A DNA stretch of 64,000 bases from Candidimonas humi (GTDB lineage Bacteria > Pseudomonadota > Gammaproteobacteria > Burkholderiales > Burkholderiaceae_B). A model generated the notes under the pieces. The model was not told the origin of the DNA and made no database searches. It saw nothing but the letters and a program-made list of their open reading frames with translations. Positions 28,600-41,246 of this stretch are shown in pieces (within the stretch, counting starts at the first letter, position 1; each line of letters starts with the position of its first letter). A program made the position numbers and the translations under genes. The stretch covers positions 239,385-303,384 of the forward strand of contig NZ_JAHTBN010000005.1 in NCBI RefSeq assembly GCF_019166065.1, in the 5' to 3' direction.

Positions 28600-29904
28600 A
28601 TGGACTTGAAAATATTTGACCGGATGGAGTCGGAGGTACGCGGCTACGTCCGGTCTTTCCCGGTCGTTTTTGATCAGGCCCGGGGGTCTTTGCTGTTCGA
28701 TGAAACGGGCAGGCAATACATCGATTTCTTCAGCGGCGCCGGCACCCTGAACTACGGACACAACAATCCGGTGCTCAAGCGCAGGCTGCTCGATTACCTG
28801 GGCACCGACGGCGTGGTGCATGGCCTGGACATGGCCACCAGCGCCAAGAAATATTTCCTCGAGACCTTCGAGCGCGTGCTGCTCAAGCCGCGCGGCTGGC
28901 AATATACGCTGCAGTTCACCGGCCCGACCGGCACCAACGCCGTCGAGGCGGCGCTGAAACTGGCGCGCCAGGTCAAGGGACGGCAGAACGTGATTTCCTT
29001 CACCCATGGTTTCCATGGGGTCAGCGCCGGATCGCTGGCGGCCACGGCGAACGCCAAGTTCCGCCGCGCCGCGGGCATGGCCCTGGGCAATACCACTTTC
29101 GTGCCCTATGACGGGTACATGGGGCCGGACGTCGATACGGCGGCCTATCTCGAGCGCCTGCTGGACGACCCCAGCAGCGGGCTGGATCACCCGGCAGCAG
29201 TGATCGTGGAAACCGTGCAGGGCGAGGGCGGCGTGAACGTCGCCACTTGGCGCTGGCTGCGGCAGATCGAAACCCTGTGCCGGCGCCACGACATGCTGTT
29301 GATCGTCGACGACATCCAGGTGGGCTGCGGGCGCACCGGCAGTTTCTTCAGCTTCGAGCAGGCCGGCATCCAGCCGGATATCGTGACGTTGTCCAAGTCC
29401 CTGTCGGGCTTCGGCCTGCCCATGTCGCTGGTGCTGTTCAAGCCCGAGCTCGACATCTGGAAGCCGGGCGCGCACAGCGGCACCTTCCGCGGCAACAACC
29501 TGGCATTCGTCACCGCCGCCCAGGCGCTGGACAGCTACTGGACGAACGATGCCTTCGCCACCGAGACGCGGCGCAAGGAAGAGCTGGTACGCAATTGGCT
29601 CGAGAACCTGGCCTGCAGCTATCCGGGGGCCGGCCTGAGCGTACGCGGCCGCGGCCTGATACAGGGCCTGGTCACGCCGGCCGAAGGCGGCCTGGCCAAT
29701 CGCATTGCGGCCAAGGCCTTCGAATACGGCGTGGTGATCGAGACTTCGGGCGCGCACGACGAGGTGCTCAAGGTGCTGCCGGCGCTGACCATCGAAGACC
29801 AGTTGCTGGAACGCGGCCTCGAAGTCCTGGAGCGCAGCACCGCGGAAATCCTGGGCAGCCAGGGCAACGGCAAGATACTCAAATTCGGAGGACAGCGGCG
29901 ATGA
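28600..29904 (+). CDS. ectB: Diaminobutyrate-2-oxoglutarate transaminase
   Basis: EctB (434 residues) is a class III PLP aminotransferase that makes 2,4-diaminobutyrate from aspartate semialdehyde with glutamate as donor. PLP sites are FTGPTGTNAVEAALKLAR, the Asp of LLIVDDIQVGCGRTG and the Schiff-base lysine K266 in VTLSKSLSGFG. The start is the ATG of MDLKIFDRMESEVRGYVRSF, preceded by AAGGGAG; an upstream in-frame ATG at 28489 adds non-homologous residues. The TGA overlaps the ectC ATG. No dedicated aspartokinase (ask) is in the cluster. Confidence 0.96.
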   Translation: MDLKIFDRMESEVRGYVRSFPVVFDQARGSLLFDETGRQYIDFFSGAGTLNYGHNNPVLKRRLLDYLGTDGVVHGLDMATSAKKYFLETFERVLLKPRGWQYTLQFTGPTGTNAVEAALKLARQVKGRQNVISFTHGFHGVSAGSLAATANAKFRRAAGMALGNTTFVPYDGYMGPDVDTAAYLERLLDDPSSGLDHPAAVIVETVQGEGGVNVATWRWLRQIETLCRRHDMLLIVDDIQVGCGRTGSFFSFEQAGIQPDIVTLSKSLSGFGLPMSLVLFKPELDIWKPGAHSGTFRGNNLAFVTAAQALDSYWTNDAFATETRRKEELVRNWLENLACSYPGAGLSVRGRGLIQGLVTPAEGGLANRIAAKAFEYGVVIETSGAHDEVLKVLPALTIEDQLLERGLEVLERSTAEILGSQGNGKILKFGGQRR

Positions 29905-30296
29905 TAGTCAAGAATGTGAAAGATGTGATCGGCACGGATCTCGAGGTCAAGACGGACACGTGGCTGAGCCGGCGGGTGCTGCTCAAGAAGGACGGCATGG
30001 GCTTCTCGTTCCACGAGACCGTGATCTTTCCGGGCAGCGAGACCCACATCCACTACCAGAACCACCTCGAGGCGGTCTGGTGCATAGAGGGCGACGGCGA
30101 GGTCGAGACCATTGCCGACGGCAAGAAATATGCGCTCGGCCCCGGCGTGGTCTACGCCCTGGACCAGCACGACGATCACTGGCTGCGCGGCGGCAAGGAG
30201 CCGCTGCGCGTGATTTGCGTTTTCAACCCGCCGCTCACGGGGCTGGAGGTGCATGACGAAGAGGGAGTGTATCCCGCCATGTCCGACGCGGCTTAG
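29901..30296 (+). CDS. ectC: L-ectoine synthase
   Basis: EctC (131 residues) is a cupin that cyclises N-gamma-acetyl-diaminobutyrate to ectoine with loss of water. The family start MIVKNVKDVIGTDLEVKTDT, the cupin metal region THIHYQNHLEAVWCIEGDGE and ALDQHDDHWLRGGKEPLRVI with the conserved FNPPLTG are present. It overlaps ectB by 4 bp and precedes ectD by 17 bp. Confidence 0.97.
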   Translation: MIVKNVKDVIGTDLEVKTDTWLSRRVLLKKDGMGFSFHETVIFPGSETHIHYQNHLEAVWCIEGDGEVETIADGKKYALGPGVVYALDQHDDHWLRGGKEPLRVICVFNPPLTGLEVHDEEGVYPAMSDAA

Positions 30297-30313
30297 GCAG
30301 CGGGAGACTCCTG

Positions 30314-31246
30314 ATGGTGACTACTATGAGTGATTTATACGATTCGCGCACGGATCGCGGCACCGCGATCATCGCGCGCCAGGATCCGGTGGTCTACGCC
30401 GGCGGCGCCTATGCCCAGGCGCTGTCGGCGCAGCAACTGGCGTCCTACGAAAGCGACGGGTTCTTGCTGATCGAGGACCTGTTCTCGGCGGCCGAGGTGC
30501 AGGCGCTGCTGGACGAGATCCAGCGCATGGGCAAGGACCCCGCCATACTCGGCGGGGAAGAAGTCATTACCGAGCCCGGCAGCGACGCGTTGCGCTCGGT
30601 GTTCCGGGTGCACGAGCTGAGCCCGCTGCTGAACAAGCTGGCGCGCGACCCGCGCCTGATCCACGTGGCGCGCCAGATACTGGGTTCCGAAGTCTATATC
30701 CACCAGTCGCGGGCCAATATGAAGCCGGGCTTCAAGGGCAAGGAATTCTATTGGCATTCCGATTTCGAGACCTGGCACGTCGAGGACGGCATGCCGTCCA
30801 TGCGGGCGCTGAGCTGCTCGCTGCTGCTGACCGAGAACAATGCCTGCAACGGGCCGCTGATGCTGGTGCCGGGCTCGCAGCGGCACTTCATTTCCTGCCA
30901 GGGCAAGACTCCGGAAAACAATTACCGCAGTTCGCTCAAGAAGCAGGAATATGGCGTGCCCGACCCGGTCAGCCTGCAATTGCTGGCCGAGCAGGGCGGC
31001 ATCCGCGCCATGACCGGCGGCGCGGGTTCGGTGGTGTTCTTCGACTGCAATACCATGCATGGCTCCAACGGCAATATCTCGCCGTGGCCGCGGGCCAATG
31101 TATTCATGGTCTACAACAGCGTGGAAAACCGCCTGAGCCCGCCCAAGTACGGCCTGGCGCCGCGCCCCGAGCACATCGCGGCGCGACGCGGCAATGCGGC
31201 GCTCGTGCCGCTGGACGCGCCTGCAACGGTGCACGCCGGCGACTGA
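30314..31246 (+). CDS. ectD: Ectoine 5-hydroxylase
   Basis: EctD (310 residues) is a non-heme Fe(II)/2-oxoglutarate dioxygenase turning ectoine into 5-hydroxyectoine. Iron ligands are H148 and D150 in FYWHSDFETWHVEDG and the distal H249 in FDCNTMHGSNGN; the stretch between them is the EctD signature. The 2-oxoglutarate-binding Arg lies in WPRANVFMVYNS. GGGAG 7 bp before ATG 30314 decides the start over Met5. The gene ends the operon; a strong terminator follows 46 bp later. Confidence 0.96.
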   Translation: MVTTMSDLYDSRTDRGTAIIARQDPVVYAGGAYAQALSAQQLASYESDGFLLIEDLFSAAEVQALLDEIQRMGKDPAILGGEEVITEPGSDALRSVFRVHELSPLLNKLARDPRLIHVARQILGSEVYIHQSRANMKPGFKGKEFYWHSDFETWHVEDGMPSMRALSCSLLLTENNACNGPLMLVPGSQRHFISCQGKTPENNYRSSLKKQEYGVPDPVSLQLLAEQGGIRAMTGGAGSVVFFDCNTMHGSNGNISPWPRANVFMVYNSVENRLSPPKYGLAPRPEHIAARRGNAALVPLDAPATVHAGD

Positions 31247-31292
31247 ACGCGGCGCGGGCTCCGGCCTTGTGCCGGCTGGCGCCTGTGATGCA

Positions 31293-31324
31293 GGGCCCGA
31301 TCTTCGAGGATCGGGCCCTTTTTT
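31293..31324 (+). terminator. Rho-independent terminator of ectR-ectABCD
   Basis: A perfect 10-bp stem GGGCCCGATC/GATCGGGCCC with loop TTCGAG is followed by six Ts (31319-31324). It separates ectD from the convergent transporter operon. On the minus strand no T-run follows, so it serves mainly the plus strand. Confidence 0.95.
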
Positions 31325-31385
31325 CTCGGGACGGCGGAAAGAGTCTGCCGCCTGCGCGTGCAGCGCTTGCAGGCCGGCTGCGTGT

Positions 31386-32176
<791 letters not shown>

Positions 32177-32180
<4 letters not shown>

Positions 32181-32869
32181 CGTAGCGGTAATCCTCGTTT
32201 GGGCAGGCGGGTGTCGAGGTAGCGCACGCCGGCCGATGCCAGGATGGTCAGGACCAGGTACAGGCCGCCCACCATGGACAAGGGAATCAGGTAATTGAAG
32301 GTCCGGTCGCCGATGATCTTGGCGACATTGAGCACCTCGAGCACCGACACCACGGACAGCACCGGCACGTCCTTCATGATGGAGACGAGGTAATTGCCCA
32401 GCGCCGGAATGATGCGTGGCACGGCTTGCGGCAGCACGATCACGCAGAATATCCGCATGGGCGACAGGTCCAGCGCGCGTGCGGCCTCGATCTGGCCGCG
32501 CAGCACCGATTCCAGCCCCGCCCGGTACACCTCGGCGGTATAGGCGCTGTACTGCACGCCCAGCGCCAGCGCGCCGGTCAGGAAGGCCGGCAGCACCAGG
32601 CCGTAGTCGGGCAGCACGTAGTACAGGAAGAACAGTTGCACCAGCAGCGGCGTGTCGCGGATGAATTCGGCCAGCACGCGTGCCGGCCAGGACACTACGC
32701 GCAGCCGGCTCGATTTCAGCGCCGCCAGCGCCAGCCCCAGGGCCAGCGCGATGGCAAAGCCCACGATGCTGGCCTCGATGGTCACCAGCAGGCCGCGCAG
32801 CAGGATGGGCAGTATCGACGCGGCAAACGCCGCGTTGCTGCTGGTGTCCCAGTGGATGCCGAACAGCAT
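32177..32869 (-). CDS. ehuD: Ectoine/hydroxyectoine ABC transporter permease (EhuD-like)
   Basis: This 230-residue inner-membrane permease of the HisM/PAAT type has about five hydrophobic helices. The N-terminal ILLRGLLVTIEASIVGFAIA and FIRDTPLLVQLFFLYYVLP strings are typical. The cytoplasmic EAA loop (IEAARALDLSPMRIFCVIVL) contacts the ATPase. It forms a heterodimer with the permease encoded upstream. It overlaps the ATPase gene by 4 bp. Confidence 0.87.
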
Positions 32870-32998
32870 TTCAGCCCCGCCCGTATGAATCCGGACATGG
32901 GGCGGTCGCTGCCGGCCGTGCCATGCCTGGCGTACCGGGGCGGCATGCGCGCCGCGTGCGGTGCGGCAGGCGTAGTGGGCGTGAGGCGTGTTCCATTC

Positions 32999-33673
32999 TC
33001 AATTCCTTGCGACGGCGCGCCAGCGTCCGACCGAGTGTTCCAGCGTCTTCATGACCGCCATGAGCACCAGCGCCATGCCGAAGTACATGAACAGCAGCAG
33101 CGTGTAGATAGTGGTGCTGTCCTGGGTGAAGTTGCGGATCTGCTCGGCGCGGAAGGCCAGGTCGCCGAGGCTGATGAGCGACACCAGGGCGGTGTCCTTC
33201 AGATTCTGCACCGCCAGGTTGCAGAAGCTCGGCATCATCTCGGGGATGGCCTGGGGCAGGGCGATGCGCCACATGATCTGCCGCGGCGTGAAGTCCAGCG
33301 CCTTGGCCGCTTCGTATTGCGAGCGCGGCACGGCCTGGATCGCGCCGCGCACGACTTCCGCCCCGTAGGCGCCGATGTTCAGCCCCAGGGCCAGCACGCC
33401 GGCCACGACCGGCGGCATGCGCAGGTCCACGCCGGCCATCTGGCCGAACACCGGCAGGGCGAAGTACAGCCAGAACAACTGCACCAGCAGCGAGGTCCCG
33501 CGAAACAGCTCGATGATCGCGATGCTGGGCAGGCGCAGCAGCCGGCCGCGGGCCAACCTGCCCATGCCCAGCGCAAACGAAACCACCGCGCCCAATAGCG
33601 TGGACATGACGGTGAGCTGCACGGTGACCCAGGCGCCTTGCAGCAAAGGGGTGCTATAGCTCAGCCAATGCAT
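32999..33673 (-). CDS. ehuC: Ectoine/hydroxyectoine ABC transporter permease (EhuC-like)
   Basis: This 224-residue PAAT-type permease has LLQGAWVTVQLTVMSTLLGA at its N-terminus, the ELFRGTSLLVQLFWLYFALP segment and the EAA loop YEAAKALDFTPRQIMWRIAL. It is paralogous to the next permease and should pair with it. A 129 bp gap separates the two permease genes, longer than usual within such operons. Confidence 0.87.
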   Translation of the reverse strand: MHWLSYSTPLLQGAWVTVQLTVMSTLLGAVVSFALGMGRLARGRLLRLPSIAIIELFRGTSLLVQLFWLYFALPVFGQMAGVDLRMPPVVAGVLALGLNIGAYGAEVVRGAIQAVPRSQYEAAKALDFTPRQIMWRIALPQAIPEMMPSFCNLAVQNLKDTALVSLISLGDLAFRAEQIRNFTQDSTTIYTLLLFMYFGMALVLMAVMKTLEHSVGRWRAVARN

Positions 33674-33762
33674 GATGGTTCACCGCCTGTTTCGCAGCGT
33701 TGCGCCGATCGGGCTGCGGACAAGGAATGGCGCCGGCCCGGGTTTTTGCAGCCAGTGCCGCG

Positions 33763-33783
33763 GCGGCCGGACGGCCCGGCCGC
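33763..33783 (-). other. Intercistronic hairpin after the binding-protein gene
   Basis: The 166 bp gap between the binding protein and the first permease contains a perfect 8-bp stem GCGGCCGG/CCGGCCGC with a 5-nt loop and no T-run. Such hairpins downstream of binding-protein genes usually protect the upstream mRNA and raise binding protein over permease; that role is inferred. Confidence 0.5.
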
Positions 33784-33839
33784 GAGGCTGGGGCCGGGAC
33801 AGGCTCCGGCAGCGCGCGGGCGCTGTCCCGCAAGCCGTG

Positions 33840-34712
33840 TCAGCCCTTGCAAAGCTGCGCCGTGGTCTTGGCGAACGACTGCTTGTCGTCGTTGGCCGTG
33901 AAGCCGTAGCGGCTCATGATCTTGCCCCAGGCTGGAGTCTTCTTGAACTTCGCGAGCTGGGCGTTGACCGCGTCGCGCAAGTCGCCGGAATTCTGCGCGA
34001 AGGCGAAGCCGCCCCAACTGCGGGCCGGCGTGCCCTTGATGACCGGATCGGTGAACGGCTTGGCGGCTTGCACCTTCTTGCTCTTGCCGGCAAGCTGGAC
34101 CACGGTCAGGCCGGTGGCGGCGTAGGCGTCGGCGCGGCCGGTGGACACCGTGGATATGGCGTCGGCATTATTGGAAATCGTGACGATGCGCGCGTCGGGG
34201 ATGCCGAGCGCCTGCATCATTTCGAGCTGATCCGCGCCAGCCATGATGGCCACCTTGCCATTGCCCTTGGCGAAGGCTTCATAGGAATGCAGCTTCTTGG
34301 GATTGCCCTTGGGCACCAGCAAGCCTTCGCCGTAGGAACTGTTGGGCTCGGAGAACAGCACCTGCTGGCAGCGCTGCGGCAGGATGGCCATCTCGGCGGC
34401 CACCATGTCGTAGCGGCCGGCCTTCAGGCCGGGAATCAGCGAGCCGAAGCTGGCCGTCACCCAGTCGATTTTCTTGACCCCGAGCTGTTTCATGACTTGT
34501 GCGGCGACGTCCGGGCCGGCGCCGCGGGCATGGCCGTTCATGTCGATGTAGCCATAGGGGATTTCATTGGCCACGGCGATGCGCACGTGGCCGCTATGCC
34601 GGATCTGCGCCAAGGTCGCGGCGTGCGCCGCGCCGCCGGCGGCCAGCGCCGCGGCCGCCACGGCGGCGGCCAGCATGGACTGAGGAATTCTCGGACGGAA
34701 TGTCTGTTTCAT
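33840..34712 (-). CDS. ehuB: Ectoine/hydroxyectoine-binding periplasmic protein (EhuB-like)
   Basis: This 290-residue periplasmic solute-binding protein (family 3) has a signal peptide covering about residues 1-32 (SMLAAAVAAAALAAGGAAHA). The mature protein has VRIAVANEIPYGYID, GPDVAAQVMKQLGVKKIDWV, IPGLKAGRYDMVAAEM and LPQRCQQVLFSEPNSS, a layout I recognise from EhuB rather than general amino-acid binders. AAGGA 8 bp upstream favours the ATG at 34712 over the in-frame ATGs at 34718 and 34784. It is first in the operon, with its own promoter. Confidence 0.87.
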   Translation of the reverse strand: MKQTFRPRIPQSMLAAAVAAAALAAGGAAHAATLAQIRHSGHVRIAVANEIPYGYIDMNGHARGAGPDVAAQVMKQLGVKKIDWVTASFGSLIPGLKAGRYDMVAAEMAILPQRCQQVLFSEPNSSYGEGLLVPKGNPKKLHSYEAFAKGNGKVAIMAGADQLEMMQALGIPDARIVTISNNADAISTVSTGRADAYAATGLTVVQLAGKSKKVQAAKPFTDPVIKGTPARSWGGFAFAQNSGDLRDAVNAQLAKFKKTPAWGKIMSRYGFTANDDKQSFAKTTAQLCKG

Positions 34713-34815
34713 GGCCATATCCTTGGGGGACGGCCGGGCACGACCTTTGCGCGGAGTCGCTACGCAAGAGGCGGTACGCCGCAATGCCGTACTGAAGTGA
34801 ATGATATATGGTCAA

Positions 34816-34845
34816 ATATTACCTCATAAAATTATTTCTACTCAA
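34816..34845 (-). promoter_or_regulatory. Promoter of the ehuBCDA operon
   Basis: On the minus strand TTGAGT (34845-34840) and TAATAT (34821-34816) are separated by 18 bp, with a start expected near 34809, about 97 nt before the ehuB ATG. The promoter lies under the operator-like repeat. Confidence 0.6.
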
Positions 34846-34849
34846 ATGA
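34824..34849 (-). promoter_or_regulatory. Operator-like inverted repeat, site 2 (transporter side)
   Basis: Reading the minus strand, CATTTGAGTAGAAAT is identical to the site before ectR, and the following bases agree at A, TTTT and ATGA positions, 24 of 27 in all. It covers the -35 and spacer of the transporter promoter. The repeat arms are TCATTTGAGTA and TAATTTTATGA. Confidence 0.6.
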
Positions 34850-35058
34850 ATTGATATCGAAATAATGCCGGAACGCAGCGGGCAGGCTCCCTTGCGGTTG
34901 GGCCCATTCATCGGCAATCGGGCAAGCGGGGCGCGGATGTCGGCGATCTGGCGCAGGGCGGAGGCGGGCTCGATCCGGGGATTTGCAGTTTCCGGTAAAA
35001 TACCCTGTTCATTTGTTTGTCCACACCACATCACAATCATTACTTGGATAGGTCTCTA

Positions 35059-36369
35059 ATGCAGCCTGAGGTTGAAATTCTGTCCGGCCTGGAGCGCCGC
35101 GTCGATCTGTTGGTTTCCATCGCCGATGTCGAAAAACAAGTCCAGGCGCAACTCAAGCGCGTTGCGCGCAGTGCCAAGGTGCAAGGTTTCCGGCCCGGCA
35201 AGGCGCCGCTGTCGCTGATCGAACGCAGCCATGGCCCCGGCATCCGCTACGACGTGATCAACAGCGAAGTCGGCCGCAGCCTCGACAAGGTCGTGGAAGA
35301 GGCCAAGCTGCGCGTGGCCGGCGTGCCCAATCTGGAACCCAAGACCGAAGGCGTGCCCGAAGGCACGATGGCGTTCTCGGCCACCTTCGAGGTCTACCCC
35401 GAAGTCAGCGTGCCCGACCTCGCCGCCCTGCAGGTCAAGCGCGCCCACACCGACGTGGGCGATGCCCAGGTGCAGCACACTGTCGACATCCTGCGCAAGC
35501 AGCGCGCCAACTACGAGGCGCGCGAAGGCCGCGCGGCGCAGGACGACGACCGCGTGACCCTCGACTTCGTCGGCACCATCGACGGCACGCCCTTCGAAGG
35601 TGGTTCCGCCGAGAAATTCCCCTTCGTCCTGGGCCAGGGCCGCATGCTGCCCGAGTTCGAGACCGCAGTGCGCGGCATGAAGGCCGGCGAGAAAAAGACT
35701 TTCCCCCTGGCCTTCCCGGAAGACTACGCAGGCAAGGAAGTGGCCGGCAAGACCGCCGAATTCACCGTCACGGTCACCGAAGTCGCCGAACCCGTGCTGC
35801 CCGAAGTCGACGCGGAATTCGCCAAGTCGCTGGGGCAGGCCGAGGGCGACGTCGACAAGCTGCTGGCCGATGTGCGCAGCAACATCGAGCGCGAGGTCAA
35901 GTCGCGCACCCAGGCTCGCACCAAGGGCAGCGTCATGGACGCCCTGGCGGCCGCCTGCACCTTCGACGTTCCCAAGGCGCTGGTCGACAACGACATCGAA
36001 AGCCGCATCGCGGCGGCGCGCGAAGAACTCAAGCAGCGCGGCGTGCCCAATGCCGAGTCGGTGCCGATTCCTCCCGACACTTTCAAGGCCGATTCCGAGC
36101 GCCGCGTGCGCCTGGGGCTGCTGGTTTCCGAACTGGTCAAGAGCGCCGACCTGCAGGCCAAGCCCGAACAAGTGCGCGCCCGCATCGAAGAGTTCGCCCA
36201 GAACTACGAGCAGCCCGCGCAGGTCGTGGCATACTATCTGTCGGATCGCCAGCGCCGCGCCGAGATCGAGGCCCTGGTGCTCGAGGACAACGTGGTGCAA
36301 CACGTCCTGTCCAAGGCCCAGGCCGCTGACGAAGCCGTACCCTTCGACGAACTCATGGGGACTGCATAA
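35059..36369 (+). CDS. tig: Trigger factor
   Basis: Trigger factor (436 residues) is the ribosome-bound chaperone and prolyl isomerase. The ribosome-docking loop GFRPGKAP is at residues 43-50. The FKBP-type domain (about 160-245) starts QDDDRVTLDFVGTIDGTPFE and ends FTVTVTEVAEP, and a C-terminal helical chaperone body follows. The start MQPEVEILSGLERRVDLLVS matches relatives. A TAAAAT (34996-35001) may be its -10. Its stop abuts the clpP start with no gap. Confidence 0.97.
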   Translation: MQPEVEILSGLERRVDLLVSIADVEKQVQAQLKRVARSAKVQGFRPGKAPLSLIERSHGPGIRYDVINSEVGRSLDKVVEEAKLRVAGVPNLEPKTEGVPEGTMAFSATFEVYPEVSVPDLAALQVKRAHTDVGDAQVQHTVDILRKQRANYEAREGRAAQDDDRVTLDFVGTIDGTPFEGGSAEKFPFVLGQGRMLPEFETAVRGMKAGEKKTFPLAFPEDYAGKEVAGKTAEFTVTVTEVAEPVLPEVDAEFAKSLGQAEGDVDKLLADVRSNIEREVKSRTQARTKGSVMDALAAACTFDVPKALVDNDIESRIAAAREELKQRGVPNAESVPIPPDTFKADSERRVRLGLLVSELVKSADLQAKPEQVRARIEEFAQNYEQPAQVVAYYLSDRQRRAEIEALVLEDNVVQHVLSKAQAADEAVPFDELMGTA

Positions 36370-37029
36370 ATGATGCAGCGTTTCACCGATTTTTACGCGG
36401 CAATGCACGGCGACGCTTCCGTCGTGCCTACGGGCCTGGGCTATGTGCCCATCGTGATCGAGCAGTCCGGGCGCGGCGAGCGCTCGTACGACATCTATTC
36501 CCGGCTGCTGCGTGAAAGAGTGGTGTTCTTCGTCGGGCCGGTCAACGACAATTCGGCCAACCTGGTGGTGGCGCAACTGCTGTTCCTGGAGTCGGAAAAC
36601 CCCGACAAGGACATCTCGCTGTACATCAATTCGCCGGGCGGCTCGGTTTATTCCGGCCTGGCGGTGTACGACACCATGCAGTTCGTCAAGCCCGACGTCT
36701 CCACGCTGTGCACCGGCATCGCCGCCAGCATGGGGGCGTTCCTGCTGGCCGCGGGCGCCAAGGGCAAGCGCTACTCGCTGCCGAATTCGCGTATCATGAT
36801 CCACCAGCCCTCGGGCGGCGCCCAAGGGCCGGCTTCCGACATCCAGATCCAGGCGCGCGAGATCATCAGCCTGCGCGCACGCCTCAATGGCATCCTGGCC
36901 AAGCATACCGGCCAGCCCATCGAACGCATCGAAGTGGACACCGACCGCGATAATTTCATGTCGGCCGAAGATGCGGTATCGTATGGTCTGGTGGACAAGG
37001 TCATGGTCTCCCGCGCCGACGTGGCGTGA
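36370..37029 (+). CDS. clpP: ATP-dependent Clp protease proteolytic subunit
   Basis: ClpP (219 residues) is the serine peptidase barrel that works with ClpX. The catalytic triad is S120 (in GIAASMGAF), H145 ([13 protein letters not shown]) and an Asp in the [13 protein letters not shown] region area. The ATG follows the tig stop directly. The N-terminal [15 protein letters not shown] is like the Bordetella protein; the first or second Met could be the start. clpX follows 74 bp later. Confidence 0.97.
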   Translation: MMQRFTDFYAAMHGDASVVPTGLGYVPIVIEQSGRGERSYDIYSRLLRERVVFFVGPVNDNSANLVVAQLLFLESENPDKDISLYINSPGGSVYSGLAVYDTMQFVKPDVSTLCTGIAASMGAFLLAAGAKGKRYSLPNSRIMIHQPSGGAQGPASDIQIQAREIISLRARLNGILAKHTGQPIERIEVDTDRDNFMSAEDAVSYGLVDKVMVSRADVA

Positions 37030-37103
37030 CGATCGGCAGGCCGGCCTTGTTGTTTGCGCGGGCCTGCGCCCGCGCGGCCCATATAGATTGAGCTAAGAGT
37101 TTT

Positions 37104-38408
37104 ATGCCCGAGAAAAAAGGTTCGGCAGACGAAAAAGTATTGCATTGTTCGTTTTGCAATAAAAGCCAGCACGAGGTCCGCAAGCTGATCGCCGGGCCGT
37201 CGGTGTTCATCTGCGACGAATGCATAGACCTATGCAACGACATCATCCTCGAGGAAACCCACGAGGCTGCCAGGGACGCCATACGCAACGAACTGCCCAC
37301 GCCGCGCGAGATCAAGAATTTTCTCGACGGCTATGTCATCGGCCAGGACCAGCCCAAGCGCAGCCTGGCAGTGGCGGTCTACAACCACTACAAGCGTATC
37401 CGCTACGGCGAGGTCAAGGGCGACGACGTCGAGCTCTCCAAGAGCAACATCCTGCTCATAGGGCCTACCGGCTCGGGCAAGACGCTGCTTGCCCAGACGC
37501 TGGCGCGCATGCTCGACGTGCCCTTCGTCATGGCCGACGCCACCACGCTGACCGAAGCCGGCTACGTGGGCGAAGACGTCGAGAACATCATCCAGAAGCT
37601 GCTGCAGAATTGCAATTACGATGTCGAGAAGGCGCAGCGCGCCATCGTCTACATCGATGAAATCGACAAGATCTCGCGCAAGTCCGACAACCCGTCTATC
37701 ACGCGCGACGTGTCGGGCGAGGGCGTGCAGCAGGCGCTGCTCAAGCTCATCGAGGGCACCGTCGCCTCGGTGCCGCCGCAGGGCGGGCGCAAGCATCCCA
37801 ACCAGGATTTCGTCCAGGTCGATACCACCAATATCCTGTTCATCGTGGGCGGCGCCTTCGACGGGCTGGAAAAGGTCATCCGCGACCGCACCGAGCGGTC
37901 CGGCATAGGCTTTGCGGCCTCGGTGCATGCCAAGTCCGAAAGCAGCGTGGGCGAGCTGTTCTCCGAGGTCGAACCTGAAGACCTCATCAAGTTCGGCCTG
38001 ATCCCCGAGCTGGTCGGGCGCCTGCCCGTGGTGGCCACGCTCGAGGAACTCCAGGAAGAAACCCTGATCCGCATCCTCACCGAGCCCAAGAACTCGCTCA
38101 TCAAGCAGTTCCAGAAGCTGTTCGAGATGGAAGACGTCGAACTCGACGTGCGTCCGCAGGCGCTGTCGGCCATTGCGCGGCGCGCGCTCAAGCGGCGCAC
38201 GGGCGCGCGCGGCCTGCGCTCCATCGTCGAGCAGGCCCTGCTGGGCACCATGTACGAACTTCCCTCGCAGAAGAACGTCAAACGCGTGGTGCTGGACGAG
38301 AACGCGGTCGAGGGCAAGGGCTCGCCCCTGCTGATCTTCGCCGACCAGGATGCCAAGCCTGCCGAGCCCAAGGCCGAACGGCCCAAGCTGAAGGATGCGG
38401 CGGCCTGA
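37104..38408 (+). CDS. clpX: ClpX ATPase, unfoldase of ClpXP
   Basis: ClpX (434 residues) is a AAA+ unfoldase delivering substrates to ClpP. The N-terminal C4 zinc finger has [10 protein letters not shown] and [10 protein letters not shown]. The AAA+ core has Walker [17 protein letters not shown], Walker [14 protein letters not shown], the pore loop GYVGEDVEN and the RKHP and IGFAASV (ClpP-binding IGF) loops. Length and order are standard. Confidence 0.98.
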   Translation: MPEKKGSADEKVLHCSFCNKSQHEVRKLIAGPSVFICDECIDLCNDIILEETHEAARDAIRNELPTPREIKNFLDGYVIGQDQPKRSLAVAVYNHYKRIRYGEVKGDDVELSKSNILLIGPTGSGKTLLAQTLARMLDVPFVMADATTLTEAGYVGEDVENIIQKLLQNCNYDVEKAQRAIVYIDEIDKISRKSDNPSITRDVSGEGVQQALLKLIEGTVASVPPQGGRKHPNQDFVQVDTTNILFIVGGAFDGLEKVIRDRTERSGIGFAASVHAKSESSVGELFSEVEPEDLIKFGLIPELVGRLPVVATLEELQEETLIRILTEPKNSLIKQFQKLFEMEDVELDVRPQALSAIARRALKRRTGARGLRSIVEQALLGTMYELPSQKNVKRVVLDENAVEGKGSPLLIFADQDAKPAEPKAERPKLKDAAA

Positions 38409-38707
38409 ACGCGCCCGCTACGCGGCCGTCAAAATACCTGTCAAGATTCCCCGTCCGGCGTAGCCGGCGGGGTATGCCCGCTCGTATAATGAGCTCGCAT
38501 GAAGTATGCCAGGGGGATGCTCCGAACCCGTCGCCCCGCCTTGCCGCCGTCCTGGTACGGGCGCGCCGGGTCCGGGCCGGCCGTTCGGAATTTCCCCGGG
38601 GCTTGAATATTTGGCTATCGTCCATACATACACCCAGTATGCTGTGACGCGAGCCGGGCTTGCGCCCGCCCCGCGTTCCCAACGCGGTGTTTTTAAAGGA
38701 ATTTATT
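38409..38707. other. clpX-lon gap
   Basis: This 299 bp stretch has no gene. It contains a hairpin CCCCG-TCCGGC-GTA-GCCGG-CGGGG (38449-38473) without a T-run, a TATAAT at 38485-38490 with no convincing -35, and a heat-shock-like promoter at 38602-38629. Confidence 0.6.
38602..38629 (+). promoter_or_regulatory. Candidate sigma-32 promoter of lon
   Basis: CTTGAAT (38602-38608) and CCATACAT (38622-38629) are separated by 13 bp, resembling the heat-shock consensus CTTGAAA-N13/14-CCCCATnT with mismatches. Lon is a sigma-32 member in many proteobacteria. The match is partial, so this is a suggestion. Confidence 0.35.
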
Positions 38708-41167
<2,460 letters not shown>

Positions 41168-41189
41168 GCCCGGGGTAGTCTTCCCGCGC

Positions 41190-41227
41190 AACGCCGTTGC
41201 GGCCCTTCCGGCCGCAACGGCGTTTTT
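41190..41227 (+). terminator. Rho-independent terminator of lon
   Basis: A perfect 15-bp stem AACGCCGTTGCGGCC/GGCCGCAACGGCGTT with loop CTTCC runs into five Ts (41223-41227). It separates lon from convergent valS. Confidence 0.95.
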
Positions 41228-41246
41228 GTATGCGCCGGCGGCGCGA

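Noticed and set aside
34718..34784. Upstream ATG starts for the ectoine-binding protein
   Set aside because: The 34784 start would put a basic, non-signal stretch before the signal peptide, and the 34718 ATG is too close to AAGGA. The 34712 ATG has correct spacing.
38485..38490. Perfect TATAAT as a lon promoter
   Set aside because: No -35-like hexamer lies 16-18 bp upstream, and the site is over 200 bp from lon. It is kept only as a note in the gap description.
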